The notes: generated from the letters alone by a model not told the origin. A stretch of 64,000 nt of DNA from Kitasatospora terrestris (GCF_039542905.1 NZ_BAABIS010000001.1:1116001-1180000); one strand, 5' to 3'. Shown: positions 18,148 through 27,923, counted from the stretch's first letter. Made by a program: numbers and translations.

Positions 18148-19296
18148 GTGACACACTTCCTCGCGCCCCTCGTCATCCTCCTGGTCATCGTCGCGTTCCG
18201 CAGCATGCGAAGCGGTTCCGGCGGCGGCCCCTCCGGCTCGAAGTCCGGAGCCGTCCGCCGGGCGCCGGTGTCGTTCGACGCGGCCGCATACGGGCTGGTG
18301 CCGCGCGAGGCGCTGGACCCGCGCCGGTCGGGGCCGCCGCAGAGCGAGGCCGTGCTCAAGGAGTCGCAGGCGCTGGCGAACACGGTCTGGGGCGGCAACT
18401 GGCGGGCCGCCGCCGAACACATCAAGGCGGCCGGGACCGACTGGGACGAGCACTGGGACCGTTTCGAGCTGCTGCGGGCGATCGCCCGTGAGGACGACGC
18501 GTGGCTGAACACGTGGCGCAAGGCCGACCCGGACGACTGCAACGCGGCTGCTCTGGAGGCGGACCTGATGGTCCACCGTGCGTGGGCGATCAGGGGCTCG
18601 GGGTACGCCGGCGAGGTGCCGGCGGAGCGGATGGCCGAGTTCCGGGCGCTGCTCCCTGCGGCGATCGAGGCGGGGCACCGGGCCGCGCTGCTGGCTCCTG
18701 ACAACCCTGCACCGTGGGTGGTGATGGTGACCGCGGCGCGCGGCGCGCAGTTCAAGCCGGACCGCTTCCAGCCGCTGTGGGACGGCCTGACGGCCCGGGC
18801 GCCGCACCACTACGAGGGCCACTGGCAGGGGATGCAGTACTGGTGCGCCAAGTGGTACGGCTCCAACACGCAGATGATGGAGTTCGCCAAGCGGGCCATG
18901 GACACGGCCCCGACCGGGAGCCCTCTCGCGGGCATCTACCTCCACGCCCTGACGGAGTTGCAGGAGCGCCGCTCCGCACTCCCCGCCGGTGCCGAGGCGC
19001 GGCAGCGCCTGTGGGCGGTCGCGGACGCGCTGGCGCAGGTGCCTGCCGACAACGGCAAGGTGCCGGGCCTGCGGCAGCTGCTCGCTTACTTCCTCGGTGA
19101 GGCCGGCATGTACGAGGCGGCGGTGGAGCAGTTCCGGCTGATCGGCCGCTGGTGCGGGGCTTCGGTGTGGTCCGATCAGGGCGATCCGGTCGAGGCGTTC
19201 CACGCCGCTCGCGCGGTGGCCGTGGAGAAGGCGAAGCTCAAGCCGCTCCCGCCGGAGGAACGGCCCATCAAGAACCTGGATGCTGCTCAGCACTGA
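18148..19296 (+). CDS. DUF4034-like protein with N-terminal membrane anchor
   Basis: 382 residues from GTG 18148. An N-terminal membrane helix (FLAPLVILLVIVAF) is followed by a short Ser/Gly linker and a helical, TPR-like cytoplasmic domain. The signature YWCAKWYGSNTQMMEFAKRA corresponds to QLCAKWGGSHEEMHRFARTA in the 19740 gene, and both share the layout of proteins annotated DUF4034. Biochemical role unknown. It is the first of four same-strand genes (DUF4034-like twice, HSP90-like, TPR), which suggests a common module. Confidence 0.7.
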   Translation: MTHFLAPLVILLVIVAFRSMRSGSGGGPSGSKSGAVRRAPVSFDAAAYGLVPREALDPRRSGPPQSEAVLKESQALANTVWGGNWRAAAEHIKAAGTDWDEHWDRFELLRAIAREDDAWLNTWRKADPDDCNAAALEADLMVHRAWAIRGSGYAGEVPAERMAEFRALLPAAIEAGHRAALLAPDNPAPWVVMVTAARGAQFKPDRFQPLWDGLTARAPHHYEGHWQGMQYWCAKWYGSNTQMMEFAKRAMDTAPTGSPLAGIYLHALTELQERRSALPAGAEARQRLWAVADALAQVPADNGKVPGLRQLLAYFLGEAGMYEAAVEQFRLIGRWCGASVWSDQGDPVEAFHAARAVAVEKAKLKPLPPEERPIKNLDAAQH

Positions 19297-19739
19297 TGCG
19301 GTCGGCGGTGGAGGCGGGGGCCGGCGTCCTGGCGACACGCCGGCCCCCGTGCTCCCTGCCCGGTCGTGAATCGCCGGGTCGCTGTACTGGCCCGGGCAGG
19401 GGCCCCGCCCCCGTCCGGGGCATGCGGGACTGCCGGCTGCACGGATCCATCGGGTTCGGACTGCCCGCTGGCTGCAGGAACGGGAAGCTTCGCCGTGCCG
19501 CTGTGCCCGTCGCGGCGGTCGGCGAGCGCCCTTGCGTTCCGTGAACGGGACGCGCGTTTCCGGTTCCCCGGCTGCCGTGGTCGACAGCCAGCTGCGGTGC
19601 TGTCGCTCGCTCGTGATATGACATGCGTTCGAATGACGGTGGACGTACGCGATCCACTCTTTCGTCCGACGTTACCTGCACACATACGAACACGTGCCGC
19701 GACCGGAACGCCCGCGGGCGGCACTGAGGGGGCTGCGCC
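19297..19739. other. Intergenic region, 443 bp
   Basis: Separates the two DUF4034-like genes. The 19610-19700 part is less GC-rich (CTCGTGATATGACATGCGTT) and probably contains the promoter for 19740; GAGGGGG at 19727 is its ribosome binding site. No other feature seen. Confidence 0.4.
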
Positions 19740-20717
19740 ATGTCGATTCTCGGACGCCTGCTCGGACGCCGGTCCGGACGCGAGGTGGCACCCGTGGTCG
19801 ACCCGGCCTGCGGTGACGAGGGCCTGCGGCTGATGCTGGCCCAGGCCGAGGCCGGTGACTGGCCCGCGCTGCGCAGCGGCCTGGCCGCCGTCGAGGACCA
19901 GGCCGACCTCACCTGGCTGCTGGACCGGGTCGCCGGCACCTCCGGAAGCGAGGAGTGGCTGGCCGAGGCCGTCGCCGACGAGCCCGACTCCGCGCTGCCG
20001 CTGCTGCTCTCCGGTGCCCGCCACGTCTCCTGGGCCTGGGAGGCCCGCACCCGCGCCCGCGCCCAGTACGTCAGCCGCGAGCAGTGGCAGGTGTTCGGCG
20101 AGCGCCTGGAGATCGCCGAGCGGCAGCTCTTCGAGGTGGCCGAGCGTGAGCCGTCCTGGCTCGCCCCCTGGTACTTCCTGCAGATCAGCGGCCGGGGTGC
20201 CTCGCTGGGCCCGGACGTCGCGCGCTACCGGTTCGAGGCCGCGCTGCGCCGTGTTCCCGACCACCTCGGTTCGCACCAGCAGCGGCTCCAGCAGCTGTGC
20301 GCCAAGTGGGGCGGCTCGCACGAGGAGATGCACCGGTTCGCCAGGACTGCGATGCTCTCCGCGCCCGAGGGCAGCCCCCTGGGCGAGCTGGTGGCGCTCG
20401 CCTGCATCGAGCACTGGCTCGACCTCGACAGCGGCGACGACCGCGCCTACATCGCCGGCCCGGCCACCCGTGAGCGTCTCCACGAGGCGGCCGAGCGGTC
20501 GGTGCTGCACCCCGCCTACGGCCGTCCGCGCGGCTGGCAGCGCGCGTTCAACACCTTCGCCATGGCGTTCTCGATCGCCGGCCAGCCCGCCACGGCCTAC
20601 CAGCTCTTCTGCCAACTCGGCGACACGGTGACCGAGTCCCCGTGGGACTACCTCAGCAACTCTCCCGCCGAAGCCTTTGCGACCTACCGGAACGCCGCCG
20701 CCCGCGCCGCATCCTGA
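19740..20717 (+). CDS. DUF4034-like cytoplasmic protein
   Basis: 325 residues, MSILGRLLGRRSGREVAPVV, without the membrane helix of its relative at 18148. All-helical and Ala/Glu/Leu-rich; signature QLCAKWGGSHEEMHRFARTA, then SAPEGSPLGELVALACIEHW matching TAPTGSPLAGIYLHALTEL in the paralogue. The repeated helical pairs suggest a TPR-like scaffold. It ends 61 bp before the HSP90-like gene on the same strand, consistent with one transcript. Confidence 0.7.
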   Translation: MSILGRLLGRRSGREVAPVVDPACGDEGLRLMLAQAEAGDWPALRSGLAAVEDQADLTWLLDRVAGTSGSEEWLAEAVADEPDSALPLLLSGARHVSWAWEARTRARAQYVSREQWQVFGERLEIAERQLFEVAEREPSWLAPWYFLQISGRGASLGPDVARYRFEAALRRVPDHLGSHQQRLQQLCAKWGGSHEEMHRFARTAMLSAPEGSPLGELVALACIEHWLDLDSGDDRAYIAGPATRERLHEAAERSVLHPAYGRPRGWQRAFNTFAMAFSIAGQPATAYQLFCQLGDTVTESPWDYLSNSPAEAFATYRNAAARAAS

Positions 20718-20778
20718 GCTGCCCGGATCCTCCGCCCCGAGCCTCCTTTCCCCACCGAGCCGAAAGAGCCCCGACCAG

Positions 20779-22662
20779 GTGTCACCGACCGACCGCACCC
20801 AGAACACCACCTCCGGCACGGCGCCCTCCACGCACACCTTCCAAGTCGACCTGCGCGGCGTGGTGGACCTGCTCTCCCACCACCTGTACTCCAGCCCCCG
20901 CGTCTACCTGCGGGAGCTGCTCCAGAACGCGGTGGACGCCATCTCCGCCCGCCGGGCGCTCGACCCCGACGCCCCCGCCCGGATCACCATCCGGGCGGAC
21001 GAGGACCTCACGGTCACCGACACCGGAGTCGGCCTCACCGAGGCCGACGTGCACACTTTCCTCGCCACCATCGGACGCAGTTCCAAGCGCACCGCCCAGG
21101 GCGGCTTCGACAACTCCGGTCTGTCGGCCGCCCGCGCCGACTTCATCGGCCAGTTCGGCATCGGTCTGCTCGCATGCTTCGTGGTGGCCGACGAGATCAC
21201 GGTCGTCAGCCGCTCCGCCAAGTCTCCGGACGCCCCCGTCGTCGAGTGGCGCGGCCACTCGGACGGCCGTTACACGATCGCCACCCTGCCCTCCTCCGCG
21301 AAGCCCGAGCCGGGCACCACCGTTCGGCTCACCCCGCGCTCCGACGCCACCCAATGGACCAGGCACGGCCAGGTCGTCGAGCTCGCCCGCCACTACGGCA
21401 GCCTGCTGCGCCACGAGGTCACCGTCACCGACGCCCGGGGCGACGTCACGCACATCAACGCGCCCGCGCCGTGGGACGTCCGCCACGGCTCGCCGCTCGC
21501 CCGCCGTGAAGCACTGAACGCCTACTGCCGCGGCACCTTCGACTTCACCCCGCTCGACACCATCGAGCTCGACCTGCCGCTGGTCGGCCTGCGCGGCGCG
21601 GCATACGTGCTGCCCGACGCCGCCCCGCCCTCCCGACGGGCCGGCCACCGGGTCCACCTCAAGGGCATGCTGGTGTCCGACCAGGCCGACGACCTGCTGC
21701 CCGAATGGGCGTTCTTCGTGCGCTGCGTCGTCGACGCGGACGGGTTGCGTCCCACCGCCTCGCGGGAGGCCCTGTACGCGGACGACACCCTCGCCGCCGT
21801 CCGCGACGCGCTCGGCGCGCGCATCCGGGACTGGCTCACGGGCCTGTCCGCGAGCGACCCGGCCCTGCTGCACCGCTTCCTCGGCATCCACCACCTCGCC
21901 GTCAAGGCACTCGCCCGTTACGACGACGACCTGCTGCGGATGCTGCTGCCGTGGCTGCCGTTCGAGACCACCGACGGCAACGTCACCCTCGACGAGTTCG
22001 CCCGCGCCCACCCGGTGATCCTGGTGGCCCGCACCGTCGAGGAGTTCCGCCAGGTCGCGCCCGTCGCGGGCGCCGCCGGTCTCGGCGTCGTCAACGGCGG
22101 CTACACCTACGACAGCGATCTGGTGCACCGCCTGCCCGAGATCCGGCCCGGCACGTCCGTGGCCGACCTGGATCCCGGCACCGTGACGGCCCATCTCGAC
22201 GCCGTCGACCCGTCCGCCGAGCTCGCCGCCGCCGCGTTCCTCGCCACCGCGCGCGAGGTCGTCGGCCGCTTCGACTGCGACGTCGCCCTGCGCAGCTTCC
22301 ACCCCGCGAGCGCCCCCGCCCTGCTGCTCGACAACCGGGATGCGCGGCACGAGCGCACCCGCGCCCGTCTGGCCGACGAGGCCGACGGCCTGTGGGCGGA
22401 CATCCTGGGCTCACTGCGCGCCCAGGTGCCACGCGCGCAACTCGTCCTCAACCACCTCAACCCACTGGTCCGGCGCGCCGCCTCGATCACCGGCAAGGAA
22501 CTCGCGGTCATCGCCGCCGAGGCGCTCTACGGGCAGGCCGTCCTGCTGACCCGCCGCCCGCTGACCGCCGGTGAGAGCGCTCTGCTCAACCGGTCCTTCA
22601 TCGGCCTGCTCGACCACGCCATGCTCGGCCGCGAGACGGCCGACCCGCACAAGGAGTCCTGA
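20779..22662 (+). CDS. HSP90-family ATPase (HtpG-like)
   Basis: 627 residues from GTG 20779. GHKL ATPase domain at the N-terminus: helix with E46, N50 and D53 (RELLQNAVDA), DTGVG at 81-85, lid GRSSKRTAQGG and FIGQFGIGLLACFVVAD, and PGTTVRL. The middle domain keeps PTASREAL (HSP90 has the PSREML-type region) and the catalytic-loop area is recognisable. The C-terminal part differs from E. coli HtpG and has no MEEVD tail. Role: ATP-dependent chaperone or remodelling factor, client unknown. Its TGA overlaps the next gene's ATG as TGATG, so the TPR protein is made in step with it. Conserved actinobacterial HSP90-like proteins of this length exist beside HtpG proper. Confidence 0.88.
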   Translation: MSPTDRTQNTTSGTAPSTHTFQVDLRGVVDLLSHHLYSSPRVYLRELLQNAVDAISARRALDPDAPARITIRADEDLTVTDTGVGLTEADVHTFLATIGRSSKRTAQGGFDNSGLSAARADFIGQFGIGLLACFVVADEITVVSRSAKSPDAPVVEWRGHSDGRYTIATLPSSAKPEPGTTVRLTPRSDATQWTRHGQVVELARHYGSLLRHEVTVTDARGDVTHINAPAPWDVRHGSPLARREALNAYCRGTFDFTPLDTIELDLPLVGLRGAAYVLPDAAPPSRRAGHRVHLKGMLVSDQADDLLPEWAFFVRCVVDADGLRPTASREALYADDTLAAVRDALGARIRDWLTGLSASDPALLHRFLGIHHLAVKALARYDDDLLRMLLPWLPFETTDGNVTLDEFARAHPVILVARTVEEFRQVAPVAGAAGLGVVNGGYTYDSDLVHRLPEIRPGTSVADLDPGTVTAHLDAVDPSAELAAAAFLATAREVVGRFDCDVALRSFHPASAPALLLDNRDARHERTRARLADEADGLWADILGSLRAQVPRAQLVLNHLNPLVRRAASITGKELAVIAAEALYGQAVLLTRRPLTAGESALLNRSFIGLLDHAMLGRETADPHKES

Positions 22663-25550
22663 TGACGGACACCCCCGAGGCGCTCGCCGACGCGCTGCGC
22701 GCCAACGACGCCCGCCCCTACGGGCGCCCGCGCACCGTCACCGCCGAGGACCTCGCCGAAGCGGCCGAGCAGTTCCCCGACCGCCGCGACCTCCAGGTCC
22801 TGGCGCTGATGGACCTCATGGAGGCCTACGAGTACGACGGGGAGCCCCGCAAGGCCCCGGTCGTGTTCGCCCGCATCCTGAAGCTGTGGGACACCCACCC
22901 CGACGACTTCAGCGAGTGGGCCCGCGCGCAGGTGTTCTGGCGCTTCAAGTGGGTCGCCTCCGCCCTCGTCTCCACCCCGGACGTGCCGCTCGCGGCGATC
23001 GAGCGCTGGCACGGAGAGATGCGTTCCCGGTACGAGGCCGCCGGACACGACCTGCAGCCGTACTACGCCCGGCGCTTCCGTCTCGCCTCGCACATCGGTG
23101 TGGGTGTCGAGGACGCCTTCGACCTGTGGGTGACCCGTCCGCGCTCGCAGATGAGCGACTGCACGGCTTGCGAGATCCGGGCCCGGGCCCGCCACCACGT
23201 GCGCCGCGGCGACGACGCCCGTGCGCTGGAGGAGTGGCAGCCCGTCCTGGCCGGCGAAAGCACCTGCTCCGAGGAGCCCTGGACCAGCCACGCCGCCGCC
23301 CTCCTGCCGCTGCTGCGCCAGGGCCGGCTGGACGAGGCCCGCTCCAGCCACCTCGTGGGCTACCGCGCAGCCCGGGGCAAGTCCAGCACCGCGACCCAGA
23401 TCGGCGAGCACCTGGAGTTCTGCGCGCTGTCCGGCAACGAGCCACGCGGGCTCGAGATCCTCGCCGAGAACCGTGCCCTGTTCGACGGCCAGGGCGATCC
23501 ACTGTCCCTCCTCGGTCTCCTGACCGGCACGGAGCTCCTGACCGCGCGACTCACCGCACAGGGCCACGGCGAGCTGCCGACCGCCGGCCCGGCCGGTCGT
23601 ACCTGGACGGTCGCGTCCCTGCACGCCCGTGTCCGGGCCGAGGCCGAGGCGCTCGCCGCCCGCTTCGACGCCCGCAACGGCACCGCCGCCGTGGGCGAGC
23701 AGCGGCTCGCCCGGCTCGCCCGGCAACCGCTGGTCGACCAGCCGCTCGCGCTCGGGGTGCGCGCCGCCGCCCAGGTGCCTGCCGCCGTCCCGGCACCCCG
23801 CCCCCAGGCCGAGCCGGTACCCGAGGACTTCACCGCCCTCGTGCTCCGCGCCCGCGAACTCGACCGGCTGGACCACCCGGACGCCCATGCCCTGTGGGAC
23901 CGCGTCGCCACCGTGATCGGCGCCGACGGCTACGTCCACGCCGACACACCGGAGGTCGGCCCGATCGAGCGGCTCCAGGCAGACCTGGCGGACGAGCGCG
24001 CCCAGCAGGCCTTCGAGCGCAACGACTGGCGGGCCGCCCACCCCGAACTCCTCGCCGCCGCCGACCTGTACGAGCGTGCCGGCCTGCCCGGCCGGGCACT
24101 GGTGATGCGCACCCGGGCGCTCGTCGCCCACCTCGGCACCAAGGACGGAACCCGCCCCGACTGGCCCGCCCTCGCCGAGGCGCTGCGCGACGCCGAAGGG
24201 CTGGACGCCGAGGACCGCCTGGCGGTCATGCACAGCTTCACCTACGCCGCCTACCAGGAACTCAGCGACGCGCTGCCCGAGCCGTCCGACGAGGTCGCCG
24301 CCCGGTTCGAGGAAGCCCTCGCGGCGTACCGCGACGAGAGCACCGCCTTGGGCGTCCCGCACCGGATCGCCACCGCCCGCCAATACACCGCCGACATGGC
24401 GGCCCGCCAGGGGCGCCTCGACGAGGCCCGGGCCGAACTCGTCGCCGCCCTGGAGCAGTTGGAACAGAACGCCCTGCCGTGGCGGATGCCCCGCCCGCTG
24501 GTCCTGCTCGGCCAGGTCGAGCTGGTCCGCGGCGAACCGGCCGAGGCGATCGGGGCCCTGAACCGGGCTCTCGCCACGGCCGCCCGCTGGCACGACTCCG
24601 TCTTCCCGTACGGCCCCACGTACCTGATGCTCGGTCACGCCCACCAGCACACCGGCGACCCGGCAGGCGCCGCCCGGGCCCTCTCCGAGGCCGCCGCCCG
24701 CTTCGACCGCGACGGTGCGGCCGAGGACGCGGCCGCCGCGCGCGTCCAACTCGCTTCCGTGCTGCACGAGAGCGGACGGATCGCCGACGCCGTCGCCGTA
24801 CTGGAGTCGGTGCTGCTGGAAGCCGAAGCCGCGGGCTTGGACGAGCGGCAGCGGGCGCAGGTCCGACTCGATCTGGCACGCGGGCTGATGGCACTGGAGG
24901 AGTACCGGGAGGCCGCCGAGGAGTACCTGCGGCTCGCCGAGCAGGTGTCCTCCTGGGAGGACGGCCAGGACACCCACACCATGGTCGCCTGCGAGGCCAC
25001 GCTCGCTCTCGCCGAAGCCGGCCGCTGGGACGCTGCGGACACCGCCTGCGAGCGCGCCCTCGCCGCCCACGCGCTGGCACCGCGCGCCGACCAGGTCTGC
25101 GGCATGCTCCAGCAGTTGGCTCGCCTGACCATGCAGGCTCGTGGCACCGACGGCCTGGAGGACGCCCTGGCCCGTCTTGAGCTGGCCGACGAGGTGAACC
25201 GGCGCGCCGAGGCCGCCGGCCACCCGATCACCGCCTGGTACCAGCGCGGGGTGGGCCACTACGAGCGCGCCCGCGTCCTCGCCTTCGCCGACCGCGCCGA
25301 GGAAGCGCTGGCCCAGGCCGAAGCCGCGATCGCCGCCCACGAAGCCGGCGGCAAGGAGGGCGAGGAGCCCCGCGCCGAGGCACTGCGAATGGCCGCCCTG
25401 ATCGAGGGCCGCAGTCTCGGCCGCACGGACGCCGCCCGGACCCGACTGGCCGCCGGCATACGGCGCTGCGAGCAGGCCGGACTGCCGGAGGCAGCACGCG
25501 TCCTCGCCGTGCTGAACGACCGCCTGGCCGCGGAGACCACGGACGGCTGA
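22662..25550 (+). CDS. Large tetratricopeptide-repeat protein coupled to HSP90
   Basis: 962 residues, MTDTPEALADALRANDARPY, start overlapping the stop of the HSP90-like gene. Helical throughout with TPR-like pairs such as RQGRLDEARAELVAALEQLE, RGEPAEAIGALNRALATAAR, HTGDPAGAARALSEAAARFD and ESGRIADAVAVLESVLLEAE (strongest at about 560-780). A Cys-containing stretch (SDCTACEIRARARHHVRRGD) lies near residue 170. No signal or membrane segment. TPR proteins are the classic HSP90 co-chaperones in eukaryotes; the coupling here makes a bacterial HSP90-TPR complex a reasonable inference, not shown. Confidence 0.85.
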   Translation: MTDTPEALADALRANDARPYGRPRTVTAEDLAEAAEQFPDRRDLQVLALMDLMEAYEYDGEPRKAPVVFARILKLWDTHPDDFSEWARAQVFWRFKWVASALVSTPDVPLAAIERWHGEMRSRYEAAGHDLQPYYARRFRLASHIGVGVEDAFDLWVTRPRSQMSDCTACEIRARARHHVRRGDDARALEEWQPVLAGESTCSEEPWTSHAAALLPLLRQGRLDEARSSHLVGYRAARGKSSTATQIGEHLEFCALSGNEPRGLEILAENRALFDGQGDPLSLLGLLTGTELLTARLTAQGHGELPTAGPAGRTWTVASLHARVRAEAEALAARFDARNGTAAVGEQRLARLARQPLVDQPLALGVRAAAQVPAAVPAPRPQAEPVPEDFTALVLRARELDRLDHPDAHALWDRVATVIGADGYVHADTPEVGPIERLQADLADERAQQAFERNDWRAAHPELLAAADLYERAGLPGRALVMRTRALVAHLGTKDGTRPDWPALAEALRDAEGLDAEDRLAVMHSFTYAAYQELSDALPEPSDEVAARFEEALAAYRDESTALGVPHRIATARQYTADMAARQGRLDEARAELVAALEQLEQNALPWRMPRPLVLLGQVELVRGEPAEAIGALNRALATAARWHDSVFPYGPTYLMLGHAHQHTGDPAGAARALSEAAARFDRDGAAEDAAAARVQLASVLHESGRIADAVAVLESVLLEAEAAGLDERQRAQVRLDLARGLMALEEYREAAEEYLRLAEQVSSWEDGQDTHTMVACEATLALAEAGRWDAADTACERALAAHALAPRADQVCGMLQQLARLTMQARGTDGLEDALARLELADEVNRRAEAAGHPITAWYQRGVGHYERARVLAFADRAEEALAQAEAAIAAHEAGGKEGEEPRAEALRMAALIEGRSLGRTDAARTRLAAGIRRCEQAGLPEAARVLAVLNDRLAAETTDG

Positions 25551-26027
25551 GCCGGTCCGCGGTAGCGGCGCCGCGATGACGGCCGGGGCTCCATGGCGAC
25601 CCCACCCGGGGACCCGGCCGGACAGCGCCGACCGTCACGCGACCAGGTCCCGGCCGCTACGACGACGACTCAGCGGAGAAGATCTCGCGCAGGCGAGGCA
25701 GTCTCCCGGACCGACCGGCTCCGGCGCGCCTCCCACCGGGGCGATGCCGCCTCCCCGCCACGCCGCCCGGCTTCAGGTCGGCCGCGCCCGGACGGGCGCG
25801 ACCTTGCCGACCGGCGGCGGCCAGTGCGAGCGGGTTCTGCTCACCTTCGGCGTTCGGCGAGCAGCACGGCTCCTCTTCGGTGGTGGGCCTGAAACCGTTG
25901 CCCTGGTGGTAGTGGTCGTTCCAGCGGTCGGCGGCGGACACGGCCGCTTCTCTCGGTCGCGGGGAGCTCGGCGGGGGTCAGTCGGCGGGCGGGAGGCCGG
26001 GCGGGCAGGTGGAGCGGTCCGGGTGCC
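25551..26027. other. Intergenic region, 477 bp, between convergent genes
   Basis: Contains the remnant listed at 25830-25941. Otherwise low-complexity GC-rich sequence with no intact gene and no clear terminator. Confidence 0.4.
25830..25941 (-). pseudogene. N-terminal remnant of a class I SAM methyltransferase
   Basis: From GTG 25941 the minus strand reads MSAADRWNDHYHQGNGFRP then TTEEEP; shifting one base after the EEE continues as VLLAERRR and stop. W-x-x-H/Y-Y-x-x-G-x-G-F-R...EEE is the usual start of small SAM-dependent methyltransferases, before the GxGxG motif. No such motif follows, so only the N-terminus survives, with a frameshift. Confidence 0.35.
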
Positions 26028-26513
26028 TCAGGCGCCGACGAAGGCGCGCAGGTCCTCGCCGTCCTCCCAGCCATAGGTGGAGAACCCCCGGCCGTCGCCG
26101 GAGAGGTAGGTGGTGAGGGCGGCGTGCGAGGTGGGAAACATCGGAGTGGGCAGTGCGTCGGCGTCGGCCCACAGAACCTCGAGGTGCTTGTCCGGTTCGG
26201 TGTTCGTCAGCTCGCCCTGCCAGGACGTCGTGGCGAACACCGAGAGCAGGAACGGGCCCTCGCCGTCCCAGCCGGCCTTGGCCTGGATGGTGTGGACCAG
26301 CCGCAGCTCCTCGGCGGGGACGACCAGACCCGCCTCCTCGCGCAGTTCACGGGCGGCCGCCTCGTCGAGGCGCTCGCCCTCCTCGACCTTGCCGCCGGGG
26401 ACGGTCCAGGCGGGGACCGTGGACCAGGGATCGTTGGCGTAGTGGACGCAGGCGACCTTGCCCGCCGTCTCGTCGTGGACGATGACGCAGACGGCCTGGC
26501 GCAGGGACTGCAT
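26028..26513 (-). CDS. Nudix hydrolase
   Basis: 161 residues from ATG 26513. Complete Nudix box at about 41-63, GGKVEEGERLDEAAARELRE followed by EAGL, which provides the metal ligands for cleaving nucleoside-diphosphate-X substrates. The preceding strand WTVPGGK and the later WADADALPTPMFPTSHAAL fit the MutT-like fold. Substrate cannot be told. It appears monocistronic; 74 bp separate its start from the end of the next minus-strand gene. Confidence 0.92.
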   Translation of the reverse strand: MQSLRQAVCVIVHDETAGKVACVHYANDPWSTVPAWTVPGGKVEEGERLDEAAARELREEAGLVVPAEELRLVHTIQAKAGWDGEGPFLLSVFATTSWQGELTNTEPDKHLEVLWADADALPTPMFPTSHAALTTYLSGDGRGFSTYGWEDGEDLRAFVGA

Positions 26514-26587
26514 GGATGCTCCAACCGGTAGGGGAAGAACGGGTTTTCAGGTAACAGAGTTCGGGGCGCACAGCAGATCGAGGACGG

Positions 26588-27043
26588 TCAGAAGCTCCAG
26601 CTGTAGAGGTTGCCACCGGCGTGCAGCGCAGACACCGCGAGCCGGGCGACTCCCTGGAGGACCGCCAGGAGATCGTCGTCCGTCATCTCGTTCCCATCCT
26701 CGGACCAGAGCCGCGCGGTCCAGCGATCGGCGAGCTCTTTCAGTTCGGCGGGGCTCGCGTCGGCCAGCGCACGGGTCAATCGCTCCGGCAGAGCGATCAC
26801 CTCGATCCCGTCGTTCAAGGGGGGAACGACCCACTCCGGCCACGGCCGCCACGCATGCAGCCGCTCAGACGACGGGGCCTTGGCCGAGGGCTCCTCGAAG
26901 TACATGTCCCACTCGACAATGGCCGTGTCTGGCTCGATGAAGCGGGAGCTCACGGACTCGAAGGCCGCACCGGGTCCCTGCAGGTGCGTAGTAGCGGCGG
27001 CCTCGTCGTCGGCGGCGAGGAAGAACAGGATTTCGCGGGCCAT
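26588..27043 (-). CDS. Hypothetical protein (151 aa)
   Basis: From ATG 27043: MAREILFFLAADDEAAATTH, with Trp-rich WEVD-like middle (IVEWDMYFEEPSAKAP; HAWRPWPEWVVPPL) and a helical C-terminal half ending GGNLYSWSF. The start was chosen because the frame further upstream is unlike protein. It resembles the small DUF-type single-domain proteins common in Streptomyces, but I cannot name the family. Its base composition is slightly less GC-rich than the proteases nearby. Confidence 0.6.
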   Translation of the reverse strand: MAREILFFLAADDEAAATTHLQGPGAAFESVSSRFIEPDTAIVEWDMYFEEPSAKAPSSERLHAWRPWPEWVVPPLNDGIEVIALPERLTRALADASPAELKELADRWTARLWSEDGNEMTDDDLLAVLQGVARLAVSALHAGGNLYSWSF

Positions 27044-27414
27044 CCCAGCATGATCGCAGCTGTGACGCGGCAGGCCGGCTGTCGTCTCAGCACGGAATCT
27101 TCGTACCGCCTGGATATCGCCGAGGTCTTCGAGGCCCTCATCCAGCGCATCGCCCGAGAACCCGTCAACCACTACGGTGCTGCCAGAGCCTCGCCTTCCG
27201 GCACCTTCGGCACTCCGACTGGGACACCCGGGCTCCGGATTCTGCACCATATCCATCACACCACGGACCACACGCTACGGACGGTCCTCAACGACCGGGT
27301 CCGGGCCCTGATCGACGTCGCTGATCGCCAATCAATCGACTGATCTCCGCAACCTTGCTCGACTTGCTCAGGCCAATCATGGGTACCGAACTGGGCCCAA
27401 CAACCGATTCCGGC

Positions 27415-27780
27415 CTCAAGAGCGTCCGACAGGGTGCCGGAGCCCAGGACACAGGCACCGAGAGCCCGTTCGGGTGCCGTACCCCGGGCGGATCGAGACG
27501 GACTCGGGCGCCCTCGTGGGCGAGGAGATCGCGCAGCGCGCAGCCCTCGCCGGATCCATTCGTTCGGCAACCCGGTGGTCACTGGGGCGGCACAGCGCGG
27601 TGAGCACCGCGATGACCGCGTCCTCCCATGGGTCGCCGGCTCGGCGTCCTGCGGCAGGGTGAGGGCGCCGGGCAAGTCGCCGCTCGTGGCACAGGCGAGG
27701 GCGGCGACCTGGCCGTCGTCAGGGATCCGCCGACCGAGGCCACGACGCGGCAGTCAGGCGGATCGGCCACGGGACATCGG
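27415..27780 (-). pseudogene. Frameshifted minus-strand gene remnant, unidentified
   Basis: Protein-like stretches occur in different minus-strand frames in the right order: PDDGQVAALACATSGDLPGA, then DPWEDAVIAVLTALCRPSDH and RVAERMDPARAA. No single frame joins them, so at least one frameshift has occurred. I do not recognise the family. Confidence 0.35.
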
Positions 27781-27796
27781 TAAATCCTGGCTGGTG

Positions 27797-27810
27797 CGGG
27801 AGCGCTCCCA
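27797..27810. promoter_or_regulatory. CebR-like operator, distal box
   Basis: CGGGAGCGCTCCCA differs by one base from the 14-bp palindrome TGGGAGCGCTCCCA, the binding site of the cellobiose/cellotriose-responsive LacI-family repressor CebR in Streptomyces. It lies about 200 bp upstream of the GH6 start. Confidence 0.8.
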
Positions 27811-27909
27811 TTCAGGGCACTCCGGACGGGCTGTCGAAGCCATCGAAATTGCCTCTGCACAAGGGATTACGCGAACAGGATTGGCTCGCTACGATCGGCC
27901 CCGGCTCTG

Positions 27910-27923
27910 CGGGAGCGCTCCCA
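27910..27923. promoter_or_regulatory. CebR-like operator, proximal box
   Basis: A second identical CGGGAGCGCTCCCA, 84 bp before the cellulase start codon and 113 bp from the first box. Two boxes suggest tight cello-oligosaccharide-controlled repression. No cebR gene is in the window. Confidence 0.82.

Noticed and set aside
22527..25340. Long minus-strand open frame opposite the TPR gene
   Set aside because: Composition artefact; the TPR protein on the plus strand has periodic helices and a coupled start.
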